A stretch of 64,000 nt of DNA, from NCBI GenBank assembly GCA_002778785.1, contig PEZS01000011.1, forward strand, positions 248,001 to 312,000, written 5' to 3'. Source of the DNA: Bdellovibrionales bacterium CG10_big_fil_rev_8_21_14_0_10_45_34. GTDB lineage: Bacteria; Bdellovibrionota; Bdellovibrionia; Bdellovibrionales; 1-14-0-10-45-34. The position numbers were made by a program, and so were the translations under genes. This document shows, piece after piece, positions 1 through 8,878 of this stretch. Within the stretch, counting starts at the first letter, position 1, and each line of letters opens with the position of its first letter. The notes beneath the pieces were generated by a model. The model was not told the DNA's origin, did not search any database, and saw only the letters and a program-made list of their open reading frames with translations.

Positions 1-1
1 T

Positions 2-574
2 CTAGGCGCAATCTGTTTTGTTCTTCTATACAGAGTTATTAAGAAGCCTATTAAGGCACTCAAAGATCAAGTACATCAATCTCTCTCAGAAAAGATAGAT
101 ATGGTAAACGAGGAGTTTGCGCTAGACGAATTTAGCGATCTGGTAATCAATATTAAAGCAGCCATTCAAAAAGCAAACCTCCTTACAGATTCCAGCGACT
201 CATTGGCTTCTGCGACGGTTGATCACTCTCTTGAGGCCGAAAATCTATCTCGTTTGATTGCACAGCCGTGTATGGCAATATCGTCTGACAAAAAGATTTT
301 GGCAATCAATCAGGCATTTGAAGACATCTCTGGCCTACGATCATTGCAGCTCAACCAATGCGAGATATCTCAGATACCAGATCAATCGTTACTCCTGTCG
401 CTTGAAGAGCTTCTGGGTAACGCCACCCAAAATCCTACGCAAGTACAAAGTCAAACTTTGGACTTCAATGGAATTCCCTATAGCCTAGATGTTCAAGCCA
501 TTCAATCGAACCGAGGGGTCGAATACTATCTTGTAGTCGCCACCGACTCAACAGGAGCCCAAAATGTCATCTAA
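2..574 (+). CDS. Membrane-anchored PAS-like signalling protein (C-terminal part, cut by window edge)
   Basis: The reading frame is open to the left edge, so the gene begins outside the window. The first visible residues (LGAICFVLLYR) are the end of a membrane helix, followed by a basic, helical HAMP-like stretch ending near residue 60. Residues of about 80-185 look like a PAS-type sensor domain (pattern AISSDKKILAINQAFEDISG). No kinase or cyclase domain follows, because the protein stops right after the PAS region. It overlaps the next FHA gene by 11 bases, so the two are translationally coupled. I infer a membrane sensor or scaffold in the same FHA signalling unit; the output domain, if any, would be N-terminal and outside the window. 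An internal ATG at 101 is possible but would remove the membrane helix. Confidence 0.7.
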   Translation, partial: LGAICFVLLYRVIKKPIKALKDQVHQSLSEKIDMVNEEFALDEFSDLVINIKAAIQKANLLTDSSDSLASATVDHSLEAENLSRLIAQPCMAISSDKKILAINQAFEDISGLRSLQLNQCEISQIPDQSLLLSLEELLGNATQNPTQVQSQTLDFNGIPYSLDVQAIQSNRGVEYYLVVATDSTGAQNVI

Positions 575-1511
575 GGCTCTTGCTCCCAAGGATGTGTCGA
601 ACCAAGCCGTAATATTAATTGGGGTTGATCAGGGTAAAGTTTTCGATCTGAAAGAAGGGTTGAACTTTGCGGGGCGTTCTCTTGACAACGACATTGTTAT
701 CAATGATCCAAAAACGAGTCGCAAGCACTTTGTATTGAATGTCAGCGTCGGACAAGTTCACTTCAAGAATCTCAGTCCACAAAATGAAATCCTCATCAAT
801 GGGAAGTTTCTCCTTGAAGGGCGTCTCGAACCAGGCACCTTGATCCTTCTCGGCGATACGCAAATTAAAATTCAAACCTCTAACCTGATGAAGGCAATCC
901 CTTTTGGCGGACTCCCGGTAGAGAAGCCAAAAAACCAACGAGTATCTCTTTCGACTCCTCCCAAGCAGGTATCAAAGCAATCGCCCGCAAACCCAATCAA
1001 GTACGCAATATACGCGGCAATACTTATCGGAGTTGGCTATCTTGTTTTGAATTCACCCAGTACGATTCCGCAGACTTCCAATCCTGGGGCAGAAACCGAA
1101 GCAATTTCTCCTTCAGAAGATGCCTCGTCGACACTTCTTCGAGAACTGTCGGCATCCGGAAAAGACACACAGAACTACACAGAGGCGCAGGCCGCTTTTA
1201 TAAGAGGATTTAGGGATTATCGCGAGGGCAATTACAGAAGAGCCGCAGATTCTTTTGGCGCAGCTTTAAGTTTGTATCCCACCCATCAACTTGCTCAGAA
1301 ATACCTGGCGCTAGCGCAAAGAAAACACGACGAGTTGATTCAAAATACGATGGTCGAGGCCAGAAGACTTTTTGAGCAGGGTTCGCTGCGAAAGTCACAA
1401 GCTAAATATAAGCTTGTTGTGATTTTATTGCAGGACCCAAATCATTCGCTCTACAAAGAGGCGCATGATAAGTTTAACGAAATCGAACTTTTGTTGAAGA
1501 GTGAATTTTAA
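564..1511 (+). CDS. FHA-domain membrane protein with C-terminal TPR-like region
   Basis: A 315-residue protein. Residues 15-105 form an FHA phosphothreonine-binding domain with the conserved GR (37-38), SRKH (52-55) and NG (79-80) signatures. A single membrane helix follows at about 146-163, then a Ser/Thr/Glu-rich linker and a helical TPR-like region (about 205-285). The FHA domain would be cytoplasmic and the TPR part periplasmic. The start is set by an AGGAG six bases upstream of the ATG. It overlaps the previous gene and is followed two bases later by a second FHA gene, so all are one operon. Binding of a phosphothreonine partner is family knowledge; no Ser/Thr kinase is visible in the window. 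The partner is unknown. Confidence 0.85.
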   Translation: MSSKALAPKDVSNQAVILIGVDQGKVFDLKEGLNFAGRSLDNDIVINDPKTSRKHFVLNVSVGQVHFKNLSPQNEILINGKFLLEGRLEPGTLILLGDTQIKIQTSNLMKAIPFGGLPVEKPKNQRVSLSTPPKQVSKQSPANPIKYAIYAAILIGVGYLVLNSPSTIPQTSNPGAETEAISPSEDASSTLLRELSASGKDTQNYTEAQAAFIRGFRDYREGNYRRAADSFGAALSLYPTHQLAQKYLALAQRKHDELIQNTMVEARRLFEQGSLRKSQAKYKLVVILLQDPNHSLYKEAHDKFNEIELLLKSEF

Positions 1512-1513
1512 AA

Positions 1514-3460
1514 ATGTTGGTGATTCGCATACTTCTTGATTCAAATGAATTTAAGATTCTACCGCTCGATGGGGATCGGCAGTTTACTATAGGAAGAGAT
1601 GCTTCGGTAGATGTGATTCTACCCGATCCGACAGTCTCTAGAAAACATGTTGTCGTCAAGAAGGTCGACACTGAATGGGTTATTCAGAAAACCTCCCGAT
1701 TTGGAACTCTCACGCAGTCTGGTCGACCCGTCGAATCTGCAAAGATAAAAGCAGGCGATGTATTTGAGATCCCACCATTTACGTTTATGGTAGAGGAACT
1801 TGACGAAGAGAAAAGCAAGGTCCTTGCAGAAACGCGACTATTAAAGCAAGAGGCTACAAGCTCTCTAGTTTGGCAGGACCCACTAGAGTCTGAATTGTTG
1901 GGCTCCCAACCCGAAATTCAGAACTCCAATGGCAGTCTCGCTACATCTGATGAGGAAGAGGGCGCCAGCACTTTTGTTGGCGACAATCCCCTAGGCCTTC
2001 AAAAGGATCTGGTCCCCTGCCTGAGAATTACATCCCCAACCGATCCCGAACAAATTTACTTACTCAAAAGCGGGCCCTGGATTATTGGGCGGGCCCAATC
2101 CTGTGATATCGTTATTAACGACCCGAAATCTTCACGTACACACATTGAAATCAGTGTCTCCGGAGATAAGTACTACGCCAAAGATCTTCATAGCTCAAAT
2201 GGCACACTCTTCGGTGAAGCTGCCCTTTCGACATCAAAAACTCTCATTCAAAGCGGCGATTATTTGGTCGTGGGCGAAACCAAAATTTACTTCGAGATAT
2301 TAGATCCTGCCGCTCAGTCTTTGAGCCTAGAGTTGCAACAAAGTCCAATAACACACACCTCGATGGGCTCCACACGCTTGCCACGGAATCGATTTGCTAC
2401 ACTGCCGCATCTACAGGGGATTGATAAGAAGCATTACCTTCGAGGTGCAGCGGTTTTCATTGTGATTTTGGCTGTATGGCTCGGAAATCAAAAGAAAGAT
2501 ACAGTTAAGATTACACAAAGCCATAACAATCCCATCGATCTTCTTACCCCTGAGCAGAAGACGGCTGTTGAAACAACCTATCAGTTGGCAAAAAATCTTT
2601 ACATTCGCGGTAGCTACGAATCAGCATCTCTCGAACTTGAAAAGCTCCATCAAATAATCCCATCCTATAAAGACTCCACAGAATTGGCTAAGTTTTGTTA
2701 TGAAGCAATTCAGCTGCAGAGTGAGCATCAGAGAATAGAAGAAGAAGAGTCGAGAGTAAAAGAAGTACAGCAGAAGGTAGGCGATATCATTGAACGATGT
2801 GAACAAAACTGGTTGAAAACTCGACGATCTATCGAAGTTGAAAGTTGTCTGGCACCCGCCCTGGAGCTAGATCCTGCAAATTCGAAGGCCGCCAATCTTG
2901 TACAGATGGCGTCTTCGTGGGAGAGAGACGTCGACAATAAAGAGGCCGAAAAACACAGATACCAACAATTGGTAGCGCTTGGAGTAAAAAAATTCCAGAC
3001 TGCCCAAAACGCCCACAAAGCAGGCGAGCTACTAAAAGCTAAGTCACTTTACGAAGAACATCTTTCTTCAAGCTATCCTGATCCAAAGGATCTCAAAGAT
3101 CGTTCCCGAGAAGGGTTGTCGAGGCTTGAGCAACAAGTTTTAAAAAGAACGAAGGGTTTAAAAGAGGCGGCTCGAAATGAGTATAATAAAGAGAATATTA
3201 AACAGGCGCTCCTGCTACTGAGAGAATGCCTCAAGATTTCGCCCACGGACCCCGAGGCCAAGGACCTAGAACAGAACTGGAGTCAGGAGCTTTTTAGAAA
3301 CATGAAGCGCCTGTACACCGATGCGATCCTTGAAGAGAATCTCGGCCAACTCGAGGCGGCTAAAGCCAAATGGAAGAAAATCATAGCGTCCGATCTCAAT
3401 GGAAATGAGTATTACGAAAAAGCGCGCAGTAAACTCAAAAGAATCGGGGAAAGCTTTTGA
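1514..3460 (+). CDS. Twin FHA-domain membrane protein with helical/TPR C-terminus
   Basis: A 648-residue protein with two FHA domains. The first (residues 1-95) has GR 27-28 and SRKH 42-45; the second (about 167-262) has GR 192-193, SRTH 207-210 and SSNGT 227-231. Both keep the residues used to bind phosphothreonine. A membrane helix lies at about 311-325. The remaining 320 residues are charged and helical, with coiled-coil character at 395-440 and TPR-like repeats to the end. The order FHA-TM-TPR matches the gene just upstream, suggesting two paralogous scaffold proteins that work together across the inner membrane. It is third in the operon. FHA-rich operons occur near secretion or Tad pilus systems, but whether that holds here depends on sequence to the left. 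Confidence 0.85.
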   Translation: MLVIRILLDSNEFKILPLDGDRQFTIGRDASVDVILPDPTVSRKHVVVKKVDTEWVIQKTSRFGTLTQSGRPVESAKIKAGDVFEIPPFTFMVEELDEEKSKVLAETRLLKQEATSSLVWQDPLESELLGSQPEIQNSNGSLATSDEEEGASTFVGDNPLGLQKDLVPCLRITSPTDPEQIYLLKSGPWIIGRAQSCDIVINDPKSSRTHIEISVSGDKYYAKDLHSSNGTLFGEAALSTSKTLIQSGDYLVVGETKIYFEILDPAAQSLSLELQQSPITHTSMGSTRLPRNRFATLPHLQGIDKKHYLRGAAVFIVILAVWLGNQKKDTVKITQSHNNPIDLLTPEQKTAVETTYQLAKNLYIRGSYESASLELEKLHQIIPSYKDSTELAKFCYEAIQLQSEHQRIEEEESRVKEVQQKVGDIIERCEQNWLKTRRSIEVESCLAPALELDPANSKAANLVQMASSWERDVDNKEAEKHRYQQLVALGVKKFQTAQNAHKAGELLKAKSLYEEHLSSSYPDPKDLKDRSREGLSRLEQQVLKRTKGLKEAARNEYNKENIKQALLLLRECLKISPTDPEAKDLEQNWSQELFRNMKRLYTDAILEENLGQLEAAKAKWKKIIASDLNGNEYYEKARSKLKRIGESF

Positions 3461-3498
3461 CAGGCTCAAGATCGAATCCCCACAAGGAACTTTAAATC

Positions 3499-4173
3499 AT
3501 GAATCCTGGTGAACTGATCATATTTCGGGGAGACGAGTCCAAGTATCCGACCCCAGCGTTTCACTACTTCTCAAATTTAGATTTGTTTGTGGTATGCACT
3601 CCCTGGGGCCAACATTCTGAAGCAAACTATGTAATTGAGCGTACTGCCGAGTTTTTTGAAAAGTTTCAAACAGACTTAGAACTTACGTCTCCGGTACCCA
3701 TCGACACCTCATACACTTCTGAAGAAAATAGAATACGAAACACACTGTACCAACTGAATGCCGAGACTTTGGAGCGCTATAACCAAAAGGAATTCGATTG
3801 GGGCTGTGAAATTTTATTGGCCTTCGAGTGCCGTCATCAAGTTGTCATAGGAAGAGTCGGGCAAATTAATGTTTTCCATTTTTCAGCCGGTAATCTAGTT
3901 CAACCGATTTTAGGTTCGTCAGGGTTCAATCGGTGGAATTCTAGCGGTGAGCGTGCACCCTTTCCGAGACAAGTTTTGGGCATGGAGTCCTCTTTCGCCA
4001 GCGATATCACGACCTTTTCTAAAATACCGTCTTCAACAGTTCTTTTTTCGCAAAGCCCTTGGTATGCACACGAAACATTTAAACCCGCAATACCTGATCA
4101 AGCAGAAGAAACTTGGAGGTTAAACACCTCAATCTCGCAGAAACCGTACTGGCAAGTTTCCCTGAGCTTTTAG
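3499..4173 (+). CDS. PP2C-fold-like protein lacking catalytic residues (putative pseudophosphatase)
   Basis: A 224-residue soluble protein with no signal peptide. Its layout follows the PP2C phosphatase fold: a strand and motif at LFVVCTPWGQHSEA (29-42) occupies the place of the usual VVaDGmGGH, then helices, then WGCEILLAFE (101-110) in the place of GTTlvaa, and VVIGRVGQINVFHF (115-128) in the place of GDSRxY. The metal-binding aspartates of both motifs are replaced (TP for DG, GQIN for GDSR). I infer a catalytically dead PP2C relative that may bind phosphoproteins or regulate the FHA proteins encoded just upstream. AAGGAA lies 9 bases before the ATG. The assignment is by eye; a structure-based search would settle it. 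Confidence 0.6.
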   Translation: MNPGELIIFRGDESKYPTPAFHYFSNLDLFVVCTPWGQHSEANYVIERTAEFFEKFQTDLELTSPVPIDTSYTSEENRIRNTLYQLNAETLERYNQKEFDWGCEILLAFECRHQVVIGRVGQINVFHFSAGNLVQPILGSSGFNRWNSSGERAPFPRQVLGMESSFASDITTFSKIPSSTVLFSQSPWYAHETFKPAIPDQAEETWRLNTSISQKPYWQVSLSF

Positions 4174-4880
4174 TCGAAAGCACTTTCGTCGAATTCGCTA
4201 TATCCCCCATCATCAGAGGGCGTCTCTTCCTTTTCCTTTTCACTTGAAACTTCTTGGCGTTGAGGCTGCCCGAGATTTCTCTGTTCGTATCGAGTTGCTT
4301 TTCGAACTCTCCTCACTTTCCGCACCGGTCTCGCCTTCTTTTTGCCTACCACCTTGTCGCTAGAACCAAAGTAATAAGCCACGCCTATCATGCCAATAAT
4401 GCCGGCGGTGGTGCGTCCCGTGAAATACAAAGCCGGCCCCACCTCCCCTTTCAGGCTCCAAGGACCCCCGCTAAATAGATATTCAAATCCCCCGAAGCCC
4501 CTCACTCCCAGACGAAATTTATCATTTGTGTCTACAGTTCCAAGACCCAGACCTGACAATAGGCCAGCCCCAGCGTAGAACAAGAATGTATTCCAGTTAC
4601 GCCGACTGCGTTTCCATAAATCATCAACATCATAAAAATAATATGCGTGGCTTACGCCCGCTATGGCCACTTGTTCAAAATCGTAGCCAACGTCAAAGTT
4701 CCAGTTTTGTCTCCAGTTAGCCCAGGTCGTGTACCTAACTACTGAGGGCTTTCCCACCAGTAAGGCAACACCAGACTCGCCGCTGTCAAAACCGACAAAC
4801 CTTTGTGCGTATGAGTTCGAGGTAAAAATCGTTACAAAAACAAAGCATAACAACAACAAACGTCTTGTATTACATAGCAT
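4170..4880 (-). CDS. Putative outer-membrane beta-barrel protein
   Basis: A 236-residue exported protein. It starts with a clear signal peptide (basic n-region, long hydrophobic core, likely cut after SYA near residue 25). The mature part has alternating aromatic/Gly-rich strands (for example GVALLVG, LFYAGAGLLSGLGLG, RLGVRGFGGFEYLF, AGIIGMIGVAYYFG), typical of a small outer-membrane barrel. The last 60 residues are Lys/Arg-rich and then Glu/Ser-rich, probably a periplasmic tail. Its stop overlaps the stop of the convergent PP2C-like gene by 4 bases. No SD is evident before the ATG. The function is not recognised. Confidence 0.7.
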   Translation of the reverse strand: MLCNTRRLLLLCFVFVTIFTSNSYAQRFVGFDSGESGVALLVGKPSVVRYTTWANWRQNWNFDVGYDFEQVAIAGVSHAYYFYDVDDLWKRSRRNWNTFLFYAGAGLLSGLGLGTVDTNDKFRLGVRGFGGFEYLFSGGPWSLKGEVGPALYFTGRTTAGIIGMIGVAYYFGSSDKVVGKKKARPVRKVRRVRKATRYEQRNLGQPQRQEVSSEKEKEETPSDDGGYSEFDESAFD

Positions 4881-4933
4881 ACGTTGATTGTAACTTTCAG
4901 CCGGTTAGAATATCAATACATAGAGGAAATATT

Positions 4934-5737
4934 TTGACCGCGCTGAGAAAGAACACCTTCACCGAATTACCGCGCTTTTTTGCCGAGTCACCTGTTTATG
5001 GTCCTTTTAATAGCCGACGCTACGGACCTTCCTTGGGAATCAACTTATCAAGTCTTAAAGAGAAGGCCTGTTCGATGAACTGCGTCTTTTGTGAAGCTGG
5101 GCCTACAAATATCCGACTAAAAGAGATGAAGGCCTCTTCTCTACCAACCCCCGAAAATATTGTTGAAAAGTTAAGGATTAAAATTGAGCACAGTTTACGG
5201 ACGGAAAAGGTCCAACTTCCAATACATTTTTCTGGAGCTGGCGAACCCACGCTACATCCTTATTTTGATGAAATTGTCGATGCCGTCATAAACTTACGAA
5301 ATACCGTGACTCCAGATTCACCAATAAGAGTCTTTACCAACGGTACATTCTTCGACCAAAGAAAAGTAATTTCATCGCTAAACAGGGTTGATGAAAGGAT
5401 AGTTAAGGTCGACTGTGGTCGCGATTCGACAATGAAGAGTCTCAATCGACCTCTGAAGCGTTTCACGACGGCCAAATTGTCATCCGGCTGCAGACTGTTG
5501 AAAAATTGCATCACACAATCTCTATTCGTAAAAGGCCCCGCATCAAACCTCAGCGACGATGAGATCGAATTGTGGATTGAACTCATAGGCATTATAAAAC
5601 CACTTTATTCGCAAATTTATTCGATAGAGAGACAACCGAGTGAACCCTTCGTTGTCGAGGCTACCGAAGATGAGCTTGAAATGGTTGCCGCGAAACTTCG
5701 AAAACGCACTGGCATTGAATGCCGAGTATTTATTTGA
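4934..5737 (+). CDS. Radical SAM protein (COG0731/Tyw1-related)
   Basis: A 267-residue protein with a CxxxCxxC cluster (CSMNCVFC) that would bind the [4Fe-4S] cluster and S-adenosylmethionine. The preceding segment (VYGPFNSRRYGPSLGINL) and the following SGAGEPTLHP and KVDCG motifs match the COG0731 group of radical SAM enzymes related to wybutosine synthase Tyw1. The substrate in bacteria of this type is not established. I chose TTG at 4934 because AGAGGA lies 6 bases upstream and this start leaves the divergent gene free; an in-frame ATG at 4865 would overlap that gene and has no SD. It stands alone, convergent with the sulfatase-like gene downstream. Confidence 0.8.
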   Translation: MTALRKNTFTELPRFFAESPVYGPFNSRRYGPSLGINLSSLKEKACSMNCVFCEAGPTNIRLKEMKASSLPTPENIVEKLRIKIEHSLRTEKVQLPIHFSGAGEPTLHPYFDEIVDAVINLRNTVTPDSPIRVFTNGTFFDQRKVISSLNRVDERIVKVDCGRDSTMKSLNRPLKRFTTAKLSSGCRLLKNCITQSLFVKGPASNLSDDEIELWIELIGIIKPLYSQIYSIERQPSEPFVVEATEDELEMVAAKLRKRTGIECRVFI

Positions 5738-5746
5738 CGGAGCAAA

Positions 5747-7549
5747 CTACCATTTAGGGGCAGGAATTTTTTTACGGAAATAAGGTAGAGCAAGGAGCAG
5801 GTCTAGCGAAGTGGGATACCCACCCAGCTTGTCAAGCGGACCCCACTCTTGATAGAGTCTTTCGTTTTCAAGCCAAATCATTCGATCTAAAATCCGGTAG
5901 CGGTAACTCCTCATAAACCTATCCCGATACTCATCCGTCTCTTCAGATTTTGACTCCATTGCAAAATACCACGCCAGTAGTTCAAGCGCCGACATTTCTT
6001 TGCAGGTTCGGTACTGCGATAGCACCTCTTTAGGACTAACGTTGGAGTTCAAAACTGCGAAGCAGGCGGATGGAGGCTCATGAATCTCCTTGAAATTCGG
6101 AAGATTAGACCGGGCAACATATGTCCACTCTTGGTTTTGAGTGGTCCTTCCAAGAGTAAGTAAGTAATCCCAATCCTCCAGTAAAATCGCCCAGATTGCC
6201 AGAAGGTCCGCAGACACAGTACCCGGCTTCATAGCCTTTGCTCTCTTCCAGGCAGACGCCCTATCTTCCGTCTTCGCTAGCAAACTTCTTATTTCGATCT
6301 CAAAGCTGTTTTTTGACTTGGTGTATGAATCATATCCAGCACTTTCCAAATACTTCGCAAAATCTGCGATATACTTTTGAGTAGTGGGCTCTCTACCCAA
6401 GAGGGGACTCACTTGGAATCGATCGATCAAGTCGTTGAAGAGCCGTGGAGTTTCACCACATTCGAACGTGATATTGTCGATCCTCGCCGAACAGGAAATA
6501 CTCTCTGGCCAGTACCCGGATTCACCAAATATAATGCTTTGCTTATTTACGACATTTCTATTCGAGCGAAAAAGAGCGACTAAACTTTGACCTACCTCTG
6601 ACGAGGTTTGCAGCCCAAAGTCATCTGTTAGTAAATCAAAAATTGTTGCACCAGCATCGATTAAACTCACATTAAAATCTACAGCCCAATTGATTCCTTC
6701 ATCTCGTTTCTTTTGCGCCGGCTTTAAAAGAAACACGATCTGTGATCGTTCATTTAAAAGGTTTGTCATTGGGAACCGATACTCGTTAAAACCTTTCAAA
6801 GGACCGTTCAGACCCACTAAGAAGATATTTGTAGAATCAAAACGATCCATCTCATCGAGATTTTCAAAAAGCAAACTCAATTGCTCATCGAAATTTTCAA
6901 TTCGAGCGGTGTGAAGAACATCTTGAGCGCTTTTGCCAGCCTTCAGAAGAGTTTCCTGCGTGTACATCAAATCTGAGACGTGAATTATAGCAAAGAAAGC
7001 ATCCTGCGGATCAACATCTGACTTTAGCCAGGCTTGGAACAAGGGATTTGTTTCTTCAAAAAGTCGAAAAAAACCCTTTTCGGTGACAGATATGTTGTCA
7101 TCGAAAATCTCAAAGCCCTGATTGATGCCTGAACGCCTCCAAACAGGAGGTCCGCCACTGAAGAACGCTGTTCGAAATCCCCTAGAGACTGCAACTTCTG
7201 CAGAAGTTACCTGCTCTTCTGATAGCCAACCCATTCGATTGTTTCGTACTTGCGTCTGAGGGGGAATTTTGCTGGTCAAAAGCGATGCAAGAGCCGGCAC
7301 GGTGAGAACACTTGGAGTAAAGGCGTGGGTGAATCGAAGTCCAGTCTGGCAAAGTCGCTGAAATCCCGATTTTTCGGCGCTCATATCTGACCCACACGAT
7401 ACGAAATTGTTCGAGAGTCGATCTACAGCAATGACAAGTATGGAGTCTTGCGGCCTGTGCTGAGCCTGACAACCCAAAAGACCAGCAAAAACTGACACCA
7501 TAATTGCCAGCTTCGAAGGTAAACACAATTTCAACATAGCAATTATCAT
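5747..7549 (-). CDS. Sulfatase/alkaline-phosphatase-fold lipoprotein
   Basis: A 600-residue protein with a lipoprotein signal (lipobox LLGC, Cys 27), so it is probably anchored in an envelope membrane facing the periplasm or outside. The next 200 residues follow the sulfatase/phosphodiesterase fold: ILVIAVDRL carries the metal Asp (43), and TPSVLTVPALASLLTS occupies the nucleophile loop. Where sulfatases have Cys or Ser, this protein has Thr (83), as in LtaS-type phosphotransferases. The C-terminal 250 residues match no family I know. The ATG at 7549 is chosen because the signal peptide begins there; a longer frame to 7711 would run through the divergent ExbB-like gene. MLK at 7537 is an alternative start. 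The substrate is unknown. Confidence 0.65.
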   Translation of the reverse strand: MIIAMLKLCLPSKLAIMVSVFAGLLGCQAQHRPQDSILVIAVDRLSNNFVSCGSDMSAEKSGFQRLCQTGLRFTHAFTPSVLTVPALASLLTSKIPPQTQVRNNRMGWLSEEQVTSAEVAVSRGFRTAFFSGGPPVWRRSGINQGFEIFDDNISVTEKGFFRLFEETNPLFQAWLKSDVDPQDAFFAIIHVSDLMYTQETLLKAGKSAQDVLHTARIENFDEQLSLLFENLDEMDRFDSTNIFLVGLNGPLKGFNEYRFPMTNLLNERSQIVFLLKPAQKKRDEGINWAVDFNVSLIDAGATIFDLLTDDFGLQTSSEVGQSLVALFRSNRNVVNKQSIIFGESGYWPESISCSARIDNITFECGETPRLFNDLIDRFQVSPLLGREPTTQKYIADFAKYLESAGYDSYTKSKNSFEIEIRSLLAKTEDRASAWKRAKAMKPGTVSADLLAIWAILLEDWDYLLTLGRTTQNQEWTYVARSNLPNFKEIHEPPSACFAVLNSNVSPKEVLSQYRTCKEMSALELLAWYFAMESKSEETDEYRDRFMRSYRYRILDRMIWLENERLYQEWGPLDKLGGYPTSLDLLLALPYFRKKIPAPKW

Positions 7550-7601
7550 AACTTGACCACTATTGATCGTCACAAAGATAATAGAGCTCAGGAGTGCAAT
7601 A

Positions 7602-8258
7602 ATGCTTACACAACAAATCTTTTCAAGTGCACAGAACGGCGCAGAGTTTATTTTGTGGTTTTTACTTCTATTGAGCGTCGTTAGCTTAACATTTATCATA
7701 GAAAGAGCCATATCGCTAAGATCGGCAAGGCAGTCATCGTTAAGGTTTCGAAAGAGAGTCGAGGAAATACTTCAAGCCAATCAGCTCAAAGATCTTGAAG
7801 AACTCTCTCGCGACAGAGAGTCTCTTGAGGGGCGAGCGCTGGCTTATGCGATCAGACATATGGAGAGCAGCAATCCTGCTTCCAATGAAAATGGAATCGA
7901 AGAAGTTTTTAATTCCTTTATACTAAGCCAACGACCATATCTTGAGAGATACCTCGGTTTTTTGGCAACTGTTGGTTCGAATGCTCCTTTTTTAGGTTTG
8001 CTAGGTACCGTTCTTGGAATTATGCGGGCTTTTCATGATTTAGGCCTAAGCCAAGGGGACGCGAGCCTGGTGATGGCAGGCATCGCAGAAGCTCTTGTAG
8101 CAACCGCTGTAGGTTTGTTTGTCGCGATCCCCGCTGTTGTTGCCTACAACATATTTCAAAAGCAAGTAAGGCAAATCATCTCAGGAATTGAGAGTTTAAG
8201 GGAATTGTGCGTGGCGTATGCGAAACAAAAAAATGGCCAAGTTTTAAAGGCAAACTAA
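7602..8258 (+). CDS. MotA/TolQ/ExbB-family proton channel protein
   Basis: A 218-residue inner-membrane protein with three helices: about 17-37, then a pair at 124-148 and 163-190. The signature TVGSNAPFLGLLGTVLGIM before the second helix and ATAVGLFVAIPAVVAYN in the third are typical of TolQ/ExbB. With its ExbD/TolR partner it would form a proton-driven motor that energises outer-membrane import or envelope processes. AGGAG lies seven bases before this ATG; an upstream in-frame TTG at 7563 has no such site. The ExbD-like gene follows 18 bases later. No TonB or TolA gene is in the window, so import (ExbB) and envelope (TolQ) roles cannot be separated. Confidence 0.88.
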   Translation: MLTQQIFSSAQNGAEFILWFLLLLSVVSLTFIIERAISLRSARQSSLRFRKRVEEILQANQLKDLEELSRDRESLEGRALAYAIRHMESSNPASNENGIEEVFNSFILSQRPYLERYLGFLATVGSNAPFLGLLGTVLGIMRAFHDLGLSQGDASLVMAGIAEALVATAVGLFVAIPAVVAYNIFQKQVRQIISGIESLRELCVAYAKQKNGQVLKAN

Positions 8259-8276
8259 TCAGTAACGAGGATAACA

Positions 8277-8684
8277 TTGGGCGCTTCAACTCAGAATGAT
8301 GATCAGGAACCGATTTCACAGATTAACGTTGTGCCATTTGTAGACATTGTTCTTGTTGTTCTTATCATATTCATGGTCACGACTCCCATTATAATGAAAC
8401 CAAGTTTAAACATTGAACTTCCAAAAGCCGGAAACTCAGAGAGTTCCGAGGCTGGCTCATTTGTCATATCGATAGATGCTGCCGGACAAGTACAGCTCAA
8501 TGGCTCGCCTACAAACGAAGCGGCAATAGCAGCTCAAGCTCAATCACTTTCCTCGAACAATCCATTGGCACAGGCAACTATCTCGGCTGACAAGGATGTG
8601 CCTCACGGGCGCGTCATAGCCATCATGGATGCTATTAAATCCGGTGGAATTAAGAAATTTGCAATCTCCACCGACAGAAAGTGA
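8277..8684 (+). CDS. ExbD/TolR-family protein
   Basis: A 135-residue protein with a short cytoplasmic N-terminus, one membrane helix (about 22-40) and a periplasmic domain. The motif NVVPFVDIVLVVLIIFMVT contains the membrane Asp that carries protons in this family. The periplasmic part (IELPKAG and onward) follows the ExbD/TolR fold and ends near AISTDRK. It starts with TTG, supported by GAGG six bases upstream. It is the partner of the preceding ExbB/TolQ-type gene in a two-gene operon. AT-rich sequence follows before the histidine kinase gene. Confidence 0.88.
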   Translation: MGASTQNDDQEPISQINVVPFVDIVLVVLIIFMVTTPIIMKPSLNIELPKAGNSESSEAGSFVISIDAAGQVQLNGSPTNEAAIAAQAQSLSSNNPLAQATISADKDVPHGRVIAIMDAIKSGGIKKFAISTDRK

Positions 8685-8778
8685 AAGAGCTGTTCGTGTG
8701 ACAGTGGGTCTTGTTTCGAAAATGAGAATTCAGAGTCGCTTCAGTAGATAATCGACATTTCTTAAAAATTAAATTTTT

Positions 8779-8808
8779 TTGCGTGATCTTTATTTTTATT
8801 TATATAAA
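8779..8808 (+). promoter_or_regulatory. Putative sigma-70-type promoter of the receiver-kinase gene
   Basis: In a strongly AT-rich stretch, TTGCGT (8779-8784) and TATAAA (8803-8808) are separated by 18 bases and lie about 70 bases before the kinase start. This is the only obvious promoter-like pair in the gap after the ExbD gene. AT-rich sequence often gives chance matches. Confidence 0.4.
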
Positions 8809-8878
8809 CAATATAATTTGATATGAGACTTTGTCTTATGCCAACTTTCCGTTGTATTCTGCGCACTGGAGACCGCCT

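Noticed and set aside
7563-7601. Longer N-terminus for the ExbB-like protein (TTG start)
   Set aside because: AGGAG in front of ATG 7602 decides the start; the extra 13 residues are not conserved in the family.
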